A program made the translations under genes and the position numbers. Below the pieces are notes generated by a model. It made no database searches, was not told the origin of the DNA, and saw only the letters and a program-made list of their open reading frames with translations. Source: Ectocarpus siliculosus (Eukaryota > Sar > Phaeophyceae > Ectocarpales > Ectocarpaceae). Taken from it: 64,000 nucleotides of DNA. The DNA lies in the NCBI GenBank assembly GCA_000310025.1, contig FN649733.1, positions 3,443,899-3,507,898 on the forward strand. Reading direction: 5' to 3'. Shown piece after piece: positions 31,355 through 42,600 of the stretch; position 1 is the first letter of the stretch; every line of letters begins with the position of its first letter.

Positions 31355-32337
31355 CTAGCCCACCCTGAAGATCATCTATCTATGCAGATTCTATACTCAA
31401 ATCCAATAAGCTCGATCCAGAAGAGCTGATGATTAATACTCCTGAATCGAAAGATATGACTCTTCACAATATCATCCAAAGGGAAGGGGAGCTAGCTGTA
31501 GAAATATCCCGAATCTACCCCCCACACCACCATTGAGACAAAGCTTGCATAACCAAATTGACAACACAAGTGCGGCTCAATGAAAAATGCTATTACCCAT
31601 AAAAGGGGATATGGCTAGGTAAGAAAATGCTGCAAAGCCCATTAACAACATAGATGACAATACAAAATCAATATCAAAACGCCACACACCACTCTTTTAC
31701 GCGCACGGGCGCGTATCTCAGCTGGAGGAATGAGAGTGACTACTACCCGAAAGAGTCCAGAAGACGCCGCCAACAACAACAAAATATTAACTTCAAAACC
31801 CAATCAAAAGGAGCAATGGGAAGCCACGTTAGGTGCACCACTTCAGGGTGACAAAGTTGATTTCGCTGGTAAGGAAGGCATGACTACTTAGAGAGATAGA
31901 GTGAACGATCAACAGGGTCGACCACGGCTAAGCCTGCGACAAAATCTTTCAACCAACGTAGCCCAAATAAGCGATATAATTGCTCCAGGACATAAAAAAA
32001 TCGAGGGCGGAAAAAGGAAAGCGACGAATCGCCCTGTATCCCGCGCACAATGGCGATATTGAACACATACACACACACAACATAAACACATAAACCACAC
32101 AACACACACTACACAACAACAACACTGAAACTCAGAATCTCGACGGTGATGAAAGTTTCGCCTGAAGGTGACGATGACGGAGAAAAGTTTAATCAAGCGG
32201 GTGATGACGAGCGTCGACGAAGGCCACAGGAGAAGGCGACGCCACGGTATGGAGTCTCAAAGCATGAAGCGCAGTCGACATGCCTCCGTCAAAGAAGAAG
32301 CAAACAGGATCAAACATGAGTTAGTTGCAAAATGGAC

Positions 32338-32601
32338 GACGAAACTTGGGGAACGAACTCGTTTTCCAAGTATTCAAAGGCCAAAAGACACCGACGAAAC
32401 TTGGGGAACTCTTTTTCCAAGTGTTCAAAGGTAAATAACACCGACGAAACTTGGGGAACTCTTTTTCCAAGTGTTCAGAGGCCAAAAGACACCGACGAAA
32501 CTTGGGGAACTCTTTTTCCAAGTGTTCAAAGGTAAATTACACCGACGAAAGTTGGGGAACTCTTTTCCCAAGTGTTCAGAGGCAAGCAACACCGAAACCA
32601 T
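32338..32601. repeat. 51-bp minisatellite, five copies
   Basis: Units beginning GACGAAACTTGGGGAAC start at 32338, 32393, 32443, 32494 and 32544 (spacing 55, 50, 51, 50). Alternate units share AGGTAAATAACACC or AGGCCAAAAGACACC ends, hinting at a higher-order two-unit repeat. Open frames through it on either strand (DETWGTLFPSVQR, EKEFPKFRRC) are by-products of the period being near a multiple of three. Confidence 0.9.
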
Positions 32602-32744
32602 CCTAGCTAGGTAAAACGGGACGAACCCTAATGCTTCGACTACACGCTCTGAGCGAGGACAAAATAGAGTGAAGAACGGTCAAAGCTTGTTAAGCGTCAA
32701 AGGAGTAACCAAAAGGGACGCAAAACATAGAAGCACGACCTATC

Positions 32745-32935
32745 CAAGGCGCGGCAATCCACTGGTGACTGCAGGCAGCCAGGGAGAAAATTCGAAAAAA
32801 AAAAAAAGAATAAACACAGGTCGCGGCAATCCAATTCGGAAGGCGGGCAACAAGGGAGAAACTTAAAAGCAAGTGAACACACATCCAGGTCGCGGCAGTC
32901 CAATAAGGAATGCAGGCAACAAGGAAAGACATAAA
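32745..32935. repeat. three degenerate ~65-bp repeats
   Basis: A motif close to AGGTCGCGGCAATCCA followed by GCAGGCAACAAGGGAGA recurs at about 32748, 32818 and 32887, separated by A-rich spacers. It lies between the two 281-bp repeats and resembles a decayed internal domain rather than coding sequence. Confidence 0.75.
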
Positions 32936-33044
32936 GCACGGTCGATCCAGGAAGATAACCTTCCGTCAAAACCTATTCAGAGGGAGAGACATTCGTCTAT
33001 TATTCCATTCAGCAACAGCTAACGATGCAGACGACGCCAGATAT

Positions 33045-33325
33045 AAAGGAGGTCCAGCTGTAGGAAGCAGCTGGGTCCTAGGGTAAAGAAAGAGGTACGG
33101 TCGCTTGATGCCTTGTCTCCACGATTGTGTAGAAATGAGATGTTGCTTGAATTGAGAGCGAGGAAGGTCTGATTGAGGAGGGGATCCTCCTAGCAACCAG
33201 GGGGCACGCAGATAGCTGAGTCCTGATGTGGTACGATCCCTGAGAGGTATACCTCACGGACATCCCACATCCTATACTAGACTAAGATGTACCCTATCTA
33301 GGCCCTACAGCAACACTCCTTAACA
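33045..33325 (-). repeat. 281-bp LTR-like direct repeat, copy 2
   Basis: Same sequence and orientation as 31074-31354. On the minus strand it is preceded by a clear purine run (TAGGAGGGGGGTTA) directly next to TGTTAAGG, the arrangement expected of a polypurine tract and the start of a 3' LTR. The two copies enclose only 1690 bp without enzyme genes, so if this is an LTR element it is non-autonomous (TRIM/LARD-like). Confidence 0.7.
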
Positions 33326-33378
33326 TAACCCCCCTCCTATACTCCATCAGCCAAACGCGCCCCCCATAATAATAGTGA

Positions 33379-33670
33379 CCCCCCACACTCCAATCAAGGC
33401 ACTTGGGAGTTCCACACTAAAACCAAGACACTCGGAGGCCCCACACAAGAAACGAGACACTTGCGGGGCAACAAACAACACAATATTACTGTAGCATGTA
33501 GTGCCCGAACCCAACCCCCCCCTCTTACTCAACGATACATGCCGCGTCCGTCCGCCAATCAATGCTCAAACCAGTATAATCGTAACCCCCCACAAAAACC
33601 AAGACAATTTTGGTTCCACATTAAAACCAAGACACTTGGGGTTCCCACTAAAACCAAGACACTTGCGGGG
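33379..33670. repeat. imperfect ~88-bp direct repeat pair
   Basis: Segments 33379-33468 and 33586-33670 both run from a C6 block through CCAAGACACT and end in GACACTTGCGGGG. Within each, an ACCAAGACACTTGGGGTTCC-like word is itself repeated. They lie inside the 3.3-kb inverted-repeat-bounded segment, right of the second 281-bp repeat. Confidence 0.75.
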
Positions 33671-34113
33671 TAAAAAAAGTGTCTGTTGTTGCTGTCGGGG
33701 GAAAAGAAAGGGAAAAAGTCGATTATTAGTCGTCCTCGCTGTCGTCGTCCTTGGGACTCGATGCCATTCAGGCGTAAGCCTTCTCAAAAGCCTCATCCTT
33801 ATCGTATTTTACCACACTCTCCAACGTCCCTTCCCTCTGTCGCTTTCTGACCCCGGTGTGTTCTACTGCGAAGTCGTAAAATTCTAAAAATAGTTCTCAT
33901 TCATTTATTATACCGAAATACGGCCAACAACATGAATGGGCATATTTTGACCTAATTTTAGTGTGTAACACGGTCTTCGATTTTTTTTTTTTCTCATCTT
34001 CGTATGTATGCTCTTTGCCTTTCTAACGCACCCGGTCAAAGACTAAACGTCAACGTTTAAGTACCCCAACGACTGAGCGCCCATAACGGCACAGACTCAT
34101 GATACAGAGGAAG

Positions 34114-35889
34114 CATATATTCATATCGCTAAACAGGGAGGGGGGGGAAGGCGTTCCTCGAGTTGCGAGAGATCGGGAGAGCACCAAATCTCACAGATAA
34201 TTGTGCGTGGTAGGATAGTCATTGGGCATTTTCACTGGTGGCGGTGTTACGTATGTATGTCCGTTGCGTCCCCATTTATTTGTCAGTGCGCTTCTCTCTG
34301 CAGCCCATTGCGAAATCTCGTACGAGTGGTGGATGGATGGATGATGACGGAGATGACTTGTCAAGGTGTACACAAAGACAGGTAGGTGGTGACGAGCATG
34401 GGTCTCAGCGATGAATGGATTGGTGCGAACAAAGTGCGAGCGGGGTGCAAGAGAAAACAGAGAGTGTAACACAGAGACAGAAGCAAGCGGTGTCGAACTG
34501 GGTCCCAGCGGCCAGCAGTCGACTGAATGTTGGCCTACGGCCCCCGCAGAGAGAGCACCGACGAGCCAGAACAGAGACCGATACACATACAGCGGACCGT
34601 CGATTTCAACTGAAGCCAAGTGATAGGAAATGCCAGGCTGCGATGCACCGGGGAAAGGATGATGGTGTGATGAGATACTGTGACCAGGAACAACACTCAC
34701 AGATAACTCTTTTAAGTCTAGACTGTCTCTTGCCTATCTCTTTATTCGTTCCCTGTTTATTATGATCCGCCAACTACTGAAGATGTACGTACGTGCATAG
34801 TTCGCAGGCAATAGACGGATGATTTTTACTTGCCGCCGGCGACTCAACTATACGCTCGGCGATAGCATGGCCTCGTTCATTAGCACATATTTAAAGGAAG
34901 ACGCATATATATATATACGTACTCAGTCCGAAATCGATGGAGGCACCCGCGGTTTGATTGTGAGCAATCATGACATTACCCCGCGAGAGGATGGACTTTA
35001 CGGGTCGAACGCGGCGGCAGCGGAACGTGCGGGTGCATGCATGCATGTGGTTGAACGAGCCAAAATGCTGAACCTCTATATAAAGAGCGGCGGTTGAGTT
35101 ACTCAGAGTTGGAGTACCCTCGTCCTTTGGAGCGGCTCTCTCCCTCTCACTCTCAGTGGCAGTTTCCACGAGCCCTGGAACACAATCAATGGAGGTTCGT
35201 TGAACACGCACAACCTGTTGTCTTCTGCTACGGTAGTTGGACCCTTGGACTACTGTAAGATACCATCTGGGAGGAGGGTAAAAAAATCACAAATACCTGC
35301 CCAGATTCCCGGCACATGCCGACATTAGGCATGTAGCGGTGCAATGGTTGGATCGTGTGTGCTGTAGTGCGTTCGTTCCCTCTCGGTCAGTGTTGCCTGG
35401 AGGAGATCGCGAGCGATATCGAGCGACTGAGAGAGAACGGAAGGATAAGGAAGGAATCGGACTGAAGCGGAATGGCTCCAACCTGCACACAGTGATCGGA
35501 CCAGCTCCACACTGACTGCAATATCGTCACACTGTCGGCATTTTCTCCTTGGCGCATCTGTTTCCTCAATCACTTCATTTATTTGTTGTTTTTCTGCGGA
35601 CAAGCGTCCTTGACGTCACATTCTCCCCATCCATTTTCTAGGTGGGTCAAGCGTGCGTGCCCATGCATACATACATGTACGTACATATATATACATATGA
35701 CCTCGTCCTTTTGGTACGTACATGATGCACAGCAGTATTCCACCGCTATTTATTATGCTATTAGACTATTGGGTAGTGCGTACAGTAGTTTGGCCGCATG
35801 AATGTAGAGAGAGGTCGTTGCATACATACGCGATTAATTCCAAGGCCCTCGGCGAACTAATCATATCTGATCTGCGCCCGGCACGCAAG
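34114..35889. other. intergenic, no supported gene
   Basis: Open frames up to 169 codons (minus 34191-34700) show no recognisable domain. Short CATG/TGCA and ATAT runs occur near 34900-34915, 35034-35046 and 35660-35700. The upstream flank of the beta-helix relic lies in the right part. No promoter element can be named. Confidence 0.5.
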
Positions 35890-36460
35890 ATGCCAAGCTG
35901 CGAACGGACAATGCTGCGGCAGGTGTCCGTGTTGACCGCCTTCCTGCTTTCGCTGGCCGTGTCATGCGGCCAGCGGATCGTCAACGTATCACCCAACGCC
36001 AACAATCAATGACGCCATCCAGGTGATGAGCCGAAAGAAGAGCAAAAACCGTTGCGCATAGACCAGCGCCTCTGTTATTCCATTTGACACTCTCTCGCCA
36101 ACAACAACCGGGACGGACAGGACGAAAAGAAGCCACACTGTAGACGACAACTAACTTTGCAGCGGATAACGGGGACAGCCGAAGGCAGAGGAGAGGCGGC
36201 GCAGCAGCTTGAAAGGTTTCCAATTGATTGGTGACGATGGAGATGATGTTGATTTTTTTCTCGTGTTTGGGGGCGGCACGAACACTGACTGATGATCGTA
36301 CAGATTCACCCGCCGTCCGTCCCTGGAGGTACCGCAACGAATGCCACTTAAAAGGACCGCAACAAACGGCGTGCCGTTTAGACACCAGGCAAGAGAAGCC
36401 ACATGCATGCATGTATGCATGCATACGTTTTGAGGCGTCCCATATTGTCCAAAATAATAG

Positions 36461-36683
36461 CGTCACCAAGGGAGGGAATGGGTTAGTCCACGTCTTGTTC
36501 GAAATTTCGAAAAAACTGCCGGAAGTCTAGGCAATGATGCACATGCGACCGGCAAAGTTCGTCGGTCTACAGCGTCACCAAGGGAGGGAATGGGTTAGTC
36601 CACGTCTTGTTCGAAATTTCGAAAAAACTGCCGGAAGTCTAGGCAATGATGCACATGCGACCGGCAAAGTTCGTCGGTCTACA
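36461..36683. repeat. 112-bp tandem duplication in intron 1 of the relic gene
   Basis: A 112-bp unit starting CGTCACCAAGGGAGGGAATG begins at 36461 and again at 36573. The copies look identical throughout to 36683. Each contains the palindromic word TCGAAATTTCGA. The duplication must be young or kept identical by conversion. Confidence 0.95.
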
Positions 36684-37477
36684 TGAACAATGTTCTACCG
36701 TCGAAGACATTTGCCAGGAAAGACTCACAGAATACCGTGACTCTTCATGTGACTCTCGGAGATGGGGAGATGGCGGCGAAAGCGCCCCGCGCTCCTCGCT
36801 CCCACACGATTCACCTTTTTCTTGAACTATTCTAACTAGCTAACTAAGCCGAGACTCTCGGCTACGCTTGGCACTTCCTCGCCACATTAGTCTACAAGAA
36901 GAGAGCGATTTACCTCCGATGGTGAACGGCTATTCACCACTTCAGGGATCCTTGCTCGTAACAGAGAGAGAGGTATTCTCATTGACGTTCGACGAAAAAG
37001 AAGGAGAAGGAGGAGAAGCAGAAAGCGAAAGCCGCTGCTGAAACTGCCCCTCCCGCTACTACTTGTGCTCGTAACAGAGAAAGGGTATTCTCAAACAAGG
37101 TAATTTTTTTTTGTGATAGAGGCACCACCCAATACTAATAATAATATCGTGGAGGCAATGCATAGTCTATTATTGCTGAGGACTCATTTTGATACTCTAT
37201 AATAGACCTTGGGCAAGTTTTCGAGAAAACGGCCGCAGGTACCCTCTGCATTATTAGAAGTTAGCACCATGAGCACAAAAAGGCGTCCGCGTCCGCGTCA
37301 GCTGGATGGAACCAATTAGTTAGTATTAATAGTGCGGAAAAAAGTCAAAGGGTACTGGGCAGAGATAGATCGGAACAACGGTTCGCTGCGGAAAAAACAG
37401 CGCGTTAACGACACACCTACAACCTACAACTAACTGGCAAAATACAACAATAATATATAGGAACATGGCCAATAGAC

Positions 37478-37824
37478 TTTTCTTTTTTTTTTGTCTTCCC
37501 TTCAAATCAGCGCTCACAGCACAAGTACTGCCGTTTACTCCAACCCGTGGTCACACAGAAGGGCCCCTCTCTGCCCTCCCCTCCTGTCTGTGTGGTACGC
37601 TGCCTTCGATTTTTAATGCGAGAAGAGTTCAGCACTCTCTCCTCTTCCTTCTGTGTACACACGTACGTACACACGAACTAGCGCTATCCACCAGGCCAGG
37701 AGGAGCGGAAGCGATGAGAGAAAAACCCACTTTCTTTGCAAGAATGGCTCGCTTACGCCGGGATTCGAACCCCTGACCTGACCTCTAGAAGATTTCGAGG
37801 ATACCAACTAGACCACCGGGGCTA
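37478..37824 (-). mobile_element. tRNA-derived SINE, copy 2 (intron 1 of relic)
   Basis: Same family and orientation as 24510-24838. B-box complement GGATTCGAACCCC at about 37762, A-box region ACCAACTAGACCACC at about 37802-37816, body through 37500, and a T11-containing stretch at 37478-37493 on the plus strand that is the A-rich tail on the element strand. Small insertions (a doubled GTACGTACACAC) distinguish it from the other copies. Confidence 0.85.
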
Positions 37825-38885
37825 TTCCATGTATGTATGTATATGTTTTCATTCACCGACCGACCTCGAGCGTCTGCCTCACCCACAGTTTGGTCACACC
37901 AATTGTCTGACAGGTACATCGGCCAAGCGGAATTGATTGCTGACGAGAGTGCCCGAGGCCACGATATAAAAAGTTCGACGCAAAAACGGGGTCCCGAGTC
38001 GTTTGTGTGGTTTGTCGCTCGGTTGGTTCTTTTCGTTTCTCGAAAATGCCTCCTCTAAACAAACTAACGTTGTTCGAAGGAAATGAAACGATTACATACA
38101 TCCGAAATACATACATACAGTGGTTTTCAATCTCACGAACGAACACGTGATTTATTTCACGAATTCGTTTCAAAGCGATCCCGTATGCAAGGGAAGAATC
38201 TGTCATTGACCGGACCTACCGACGTATGTTGTTTAGGTACTAGCAATAGTGCTGTGGGCAAAGTGCGTAGTGCCAGCCAATCAGCGGCCTACCGTAGCAC
38301 GTAATGTAGTGGAGAAGAGACTATCGTATCCCCCCGCCCCGGCACCCCTGGCAGGCATCTGCAGCGCGGTTCAAATATTCATCTGGCTTTCCAAAATTCA
38401 TTTGACGTATGTAAGGGTTTGCTATCTCAACCACAGGAGTGTGTTGATCCTTCAGCCGTCTGGTGCACAGACAGGCGGTCTTTCCGGAGCAGTGGTGGGG
38501 ACCGTGAGGTATCACGGGATTTATAGAAACAGAGGGGAAGATGGAGAAGTGACAGAGGAGGGGGGAACTGTGCACAGCACATCCCTTCAGCGCTGACGAC
38601 GCAGAATGCCTCAAATTGGAAGCACACCCAATTTGATTTCGTGGGCGGTGCGTTCGTTACAACAGTAGGAGATCACGCCAAGCGAATCTGCTTACCCCCT
38701 GCTACAGGTAGGTGCTTGCGCGTGTTTTCCCGAAAAGAAGTGTTTTCTCACAAAAAAAAGACGCATTTAACTCCGAGTACTGTACCCAGTCCCTCCGCAA
38801 CAAAAAATGTCGCAAATTTGTTTGTCAGCCATTAGTCGAGAGGCTACAGTCCCTCCAAAGAGTTTGAGTTCTTTGCCTCTTTGCC

Positions 38886-38970
38886 AGATATATATATATA
38901 TATTTTGGGGGGGTGCCCGAAATTTTGTTTCTCCAACACCTACGTACCCCCCCCCCCCTCCCCCCCGGGA
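38886..38970. repeat. TA microsatellite and G/C homopolymer runs
   Basis: (TA)n at about 38890-38904 followed by a G7 run and then C-rich runs at 38947-38967, in intron 1 of the relic gene. No coding potential beyond chance frames. Confidence 0.7.
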
Positions 38971-39308
38971 GGGCCGAAAAAAGGTTTTCGACTTTTTGCT
39001 TCTCATGGGGCCCACTGCACGCAAGTAGCTTATGTGCGACATGTCGTGTACAACAAATGACGATTTTACACGCATGGTTTGAGTGGAGTAAGCGCTCTCT
39101 TGGTGTGCTACGTTCCCATTTGTGTGATCATGGCTTCGGGGTTCGCAAGAAAGGATCCTAGCTCGTGCATAGGGTACCCCACGGAAAAAATGGTTCCCCA
39201 CCGCGGCCCCCTATGCAAAAGTAATTAGAGTACCTACCGTTACCCCCCCACCCCCCCCAAACACCTCCCAAATAAGAAAATGGATACATACGTAGGTGTC
39301 GGAGAATC

Positions 39309-39637
39309 TTTTTGTTCGGGTACCCTTCAAATCAGCGCTCACAGCAGCACTAGTATTAGTTGTGCCGTTTACTCCAACCCGTGGGCACACAGAAGAGCCC
39401 CTCTCTACTCTCCCCTTCTGCGGCGCTTTGCCTTCGATTTTTTACTGCGAGAAGAGTTCAGCACTCTCTTGCCTCTGTGTACACACGAACTACTATTTAG
39501 CGCTATCCACTAGGCCAGGAGCAGAAGCGAGAGAAGAACTCACTTTGCAAGAAAATCTCGCTTACGCCGGGATTCGAACCCCTGACCTGACCTCTAGAAG
39601 GTTTCGAGGATACAATCTAGACCACAGGGACAACCGG
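39309..39637 (-). mobile_element. tRNA-derived SINE, copy 3 (intron 1 of relic)
   Basis: Full-length relative of the other three copies, minus strand. B-box complement near 39567-39580; A-box region altered (ATACAATCTAGACCACAGGG), so this copy has a mutated promoter. The 3' tail region near 39309-39323 is short and G/T-mixed rather than a clean A run. The body matches copy 4 closely, with a few insertions (ACTAGTATTAGTT near 39350). Confidence 0.85.
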
Positions 39638-42600
39638 CGGTGACTTTGCCAAACTACGTGGGGACACTCTTCACACTGAAGCCAAGTCAGCAAATTTTTC
39701 AGCACCACAGGCGATGTACAGTTTTACGACCTAAGGGGCACGCGGGTTGGGAGATGTGCACAGCAAGTATGTATGTGGCCCAGGAGAGGCATCACACAGC
39801 ATATCACACAGCGTACGTACCACGTCAGCCAAGCATGATAGACCAAAGTTTCTCACGTGTGTTGCACACAGCGGAGCCTAGTGTGACTACAGTGCGGTAA
39901 ATAGGCATTTGAGTGCTGTGTCCCCAAAGTATCCCCATTTGGGCTTCCAGCACTAGGGAGGGTTTTAACCTCCCTACCACACACTCTGCGGCACGACAGA
40001 ACTGAAGTGGAAAGAGTCCGGTCCTCTTGGCGAGTTAGACGCTTAGTTGTTGCGTAATTGTCTCACACCGATACCAAACTATCACTAGACTTTCGCCGAA
40101 ATTCCACGATCAAGAAGTACACTTGCTACGGTTGTACATCAATCCGAGGGCATCACCACTACAGAACACGGGCATACACAATTGGTGGACGGTATGGATC
40201 CCATCATCGATGCCCCTCCTGATGCGGACGGTGCTGCATACTGTAGAAGGTTCGCAAGCGGTTGAAAATACAGTAGAATCGGCGGATCAGGTTGTCTTGA
40301 CTTCGGAGTATCTTGATGAGAGTGAACAACAGCAGCAGTAAATAAATCAGCCAGTGTTTGTTGCCCATCGTGGCATTGCTTGGGCTCAACAAATGTTCGA
40401 GCACTGCGTCTACGTCTTTGCTACTGCTTTCAATCGAAACCTGTAGACCGCCCTCGACGACGCCCAGCCGGGGGACACAATTATTCTTGGAGCAGGAGAC
40501 TACTACGAAAGCCTGGACACGAAGGTGAGTGATGAGAGTATCAATTTCACAAGATAAAGTCGTCAAATGCTGGTATACCTGCCTGCCCTTGGCACACGAA
40601 AGTAGAAGGAAGTTGATCTCGGAAGTCGCTCCTACGTCGGTCACTACTGTAGGAGAACCAGCCACGGCAATTTCTAGCAGCAGGTTTGCCACCAAGATCC
40701 ACCCAAGGATACACGTGTTGCTCAAGAGGAACGCCATCGCCCCCAGCTGTCATTACGACACGCGTTGGCGCGCGTTGTGAAGCCTCGGGATCCGTCATGC
40801 TTCCAACGGAGAAATTCCGCCGTCAAAACATATATCTTGCCATGTGCTTTCCAAGCCGCCTTGTCGGTGCACGATTCGACAGGCCGTAGCTAGTGTGTCA
40901 AAATAGAGAGTAGTCGAGACATTCAAGGTCTCTGGATTCACGCGGCACCAACAACAGCACCTTCTTTAATAGGACTGCATCTACCACAACGTTTTTCACC
41001 GTTCCTACACCTCACCAAGTAGTGTTTGAATGCTGTCGCTATTGCAGGTTGATGGACTGGTGGGCGTGAGGATCACCATCATTGGAGAAGATGTTGATTC
41101 CGTCCGCCTTCTCGGCGAAGGAACTGGAACAAGGATTCTGGAAATCAAGCACGATTATTACACAGTCGAGGTGTGTTCAAACGATTCCATCACAAGCCGG
41201 TTCGTCTTCTCCGTTGAGTATGCTTACCGGGACAAATCACCTTTCCTCCAAGGAAATGCAATGGAGTAACCATCTTTGTGCAAAGATCGGGTACCAGCGT
41301 ACAGCCATCCGTAGTTCTGTTGTGGTTGCCCGTTCTTTCGTAGTGAAGGGTTGCCAGGCTTATTTTTAAAGCCAATCTTGCACACGAAATTCGCCACACG
41401 GCTTTCCCTTGATCCATGGCTTTCTCTATCCCCCGGCCCGTGCCCGACAATGAAATTTCGATTTCCAAACCTGTTGGCCTTGCACGAATGTCGCATCCCA
41501 ATCACTATCCGGTCAGGGTATCGCACAACAACATACTGGTTTTGTCCTACTAAACATTATGGTCGTTGCCGAGGCTGCTTGCCGTCGACTCCCGCCAATG
41601 ATTAAGACTTGCACTTTAAAACCGTCGTGCATTTCGTCAGAACAAGAACCTTACTCCGACCTCTGCGTCGGTGTGTGCCCCCGTGTTGCTGAGCAATTTA
41701 ACAAACTGATCAACCTCCACGTTGCCTGCACCCAACGTTATACGTACATTCCTTACCGCAGGGGTTTACCATCGATGGCGAGGTGGCGGATACATCAGGG
41801 ACGGACTACTTTGAGTTCTACCACAGCACGCTCATCTATGCGTACGGTGAGGAAGTATTCCAATAGCACCAGGATGAGGTGTTTACCGCGTGTTCTGTTG
41901 AAAGGGGCAGTTGTGTCCACCACCGGACGATGAGTGATGAAAAACAGGTGCATCGTGTCCACAACCGACGGTCTCTTGGAAACCCACCACCTCAAGTACC
42001 TGGGTTTCGACCGTACGGTTCACTCGTTTTAGAGCCGAAATGAAACCAAATAGTCTAATGAGTTGATTTCGCCTTGTCGAGGCCTGAAGGTGGACGAGGC
42101 TTGCCGTTCTCAAGGTGTCCTGGCTCTGCATATTCACTTGAAAGACGCGAGGCCTTGGCCTTGAACGAATCAAGTCTGTCGTATTTCCCTACAACGCGCC
42201 TTCACCGCGGGGATGGACCAAAAGGTTGCTATCGTACCCTCCCTGAAGCGTAATACCAGTCCCGGTGGCACCTCGATCGAGGTTCACACTTGCCTCCCCT
42301 TATTACAGGCCTTCATCTAGATACCCAATGCTATTCTTTTCCGTGTCCCTCTCTCGGCTTCTCTTGGTGTCTCCCCCAGGTTCTCGTACTTCGCAAATTC
42401 TGCATCATTGGTAGCGTTCGCACCTGATGAATGCCAACCTTCGTCTGCCGCACCCGTCCTTGTTTCCTTTGTTCTTCGTGACTCAGCTGATCGTGCCCCA
42501 ACTATTCGGGATCACTTGTTTCGAATCAGCGATGGATGGGCTGGATATTAGTGAGTTCCCCTATTTTCTACTTAACAATTTGATTGGCGCGAAACAATGT

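Larger units (their letters stand above)
30770..34113. mobile_element. 3.3-kb segment bounded by 32-bp terminal inverted repeats
   Basis: The left end (30770-30801) begins CTTCCTCTGTATCATAAGTC and ends GTGCCGTTATG. The right end (34082-34113) is its reverse complement with one mismatch (A/G at the 16th base). Outside both ends the sequence is A/T-rich (TATATTATA on the left, CATATATTC on the right), without a clear-cut target duplication. Inside are two 281-bp direct repeats, a 51-bp minisatellite, a trio of ~65-bp repeats and an imperfect ~88-bp direct repeat, but no transposase or reverse transcriptase frame. Best read as a non-autonomous, composite or nested transposon. The superfamily is not identifiable. 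Confidence 0.65.

Noticed and set aside
31074-33325. CRISPR-like or satellite array
   Set aside because: Only two long copies with a non-repetitive spacer of 1.7 kb; this is a eukaryotic transposon-like arrangement.
36023-40446. Short frames inside intron 1 of the beta-helix relic
   Set aside because: They fall in SINEs, a tandem duplication or homopolymer runs and share no motif with the host gene or known enzymes.
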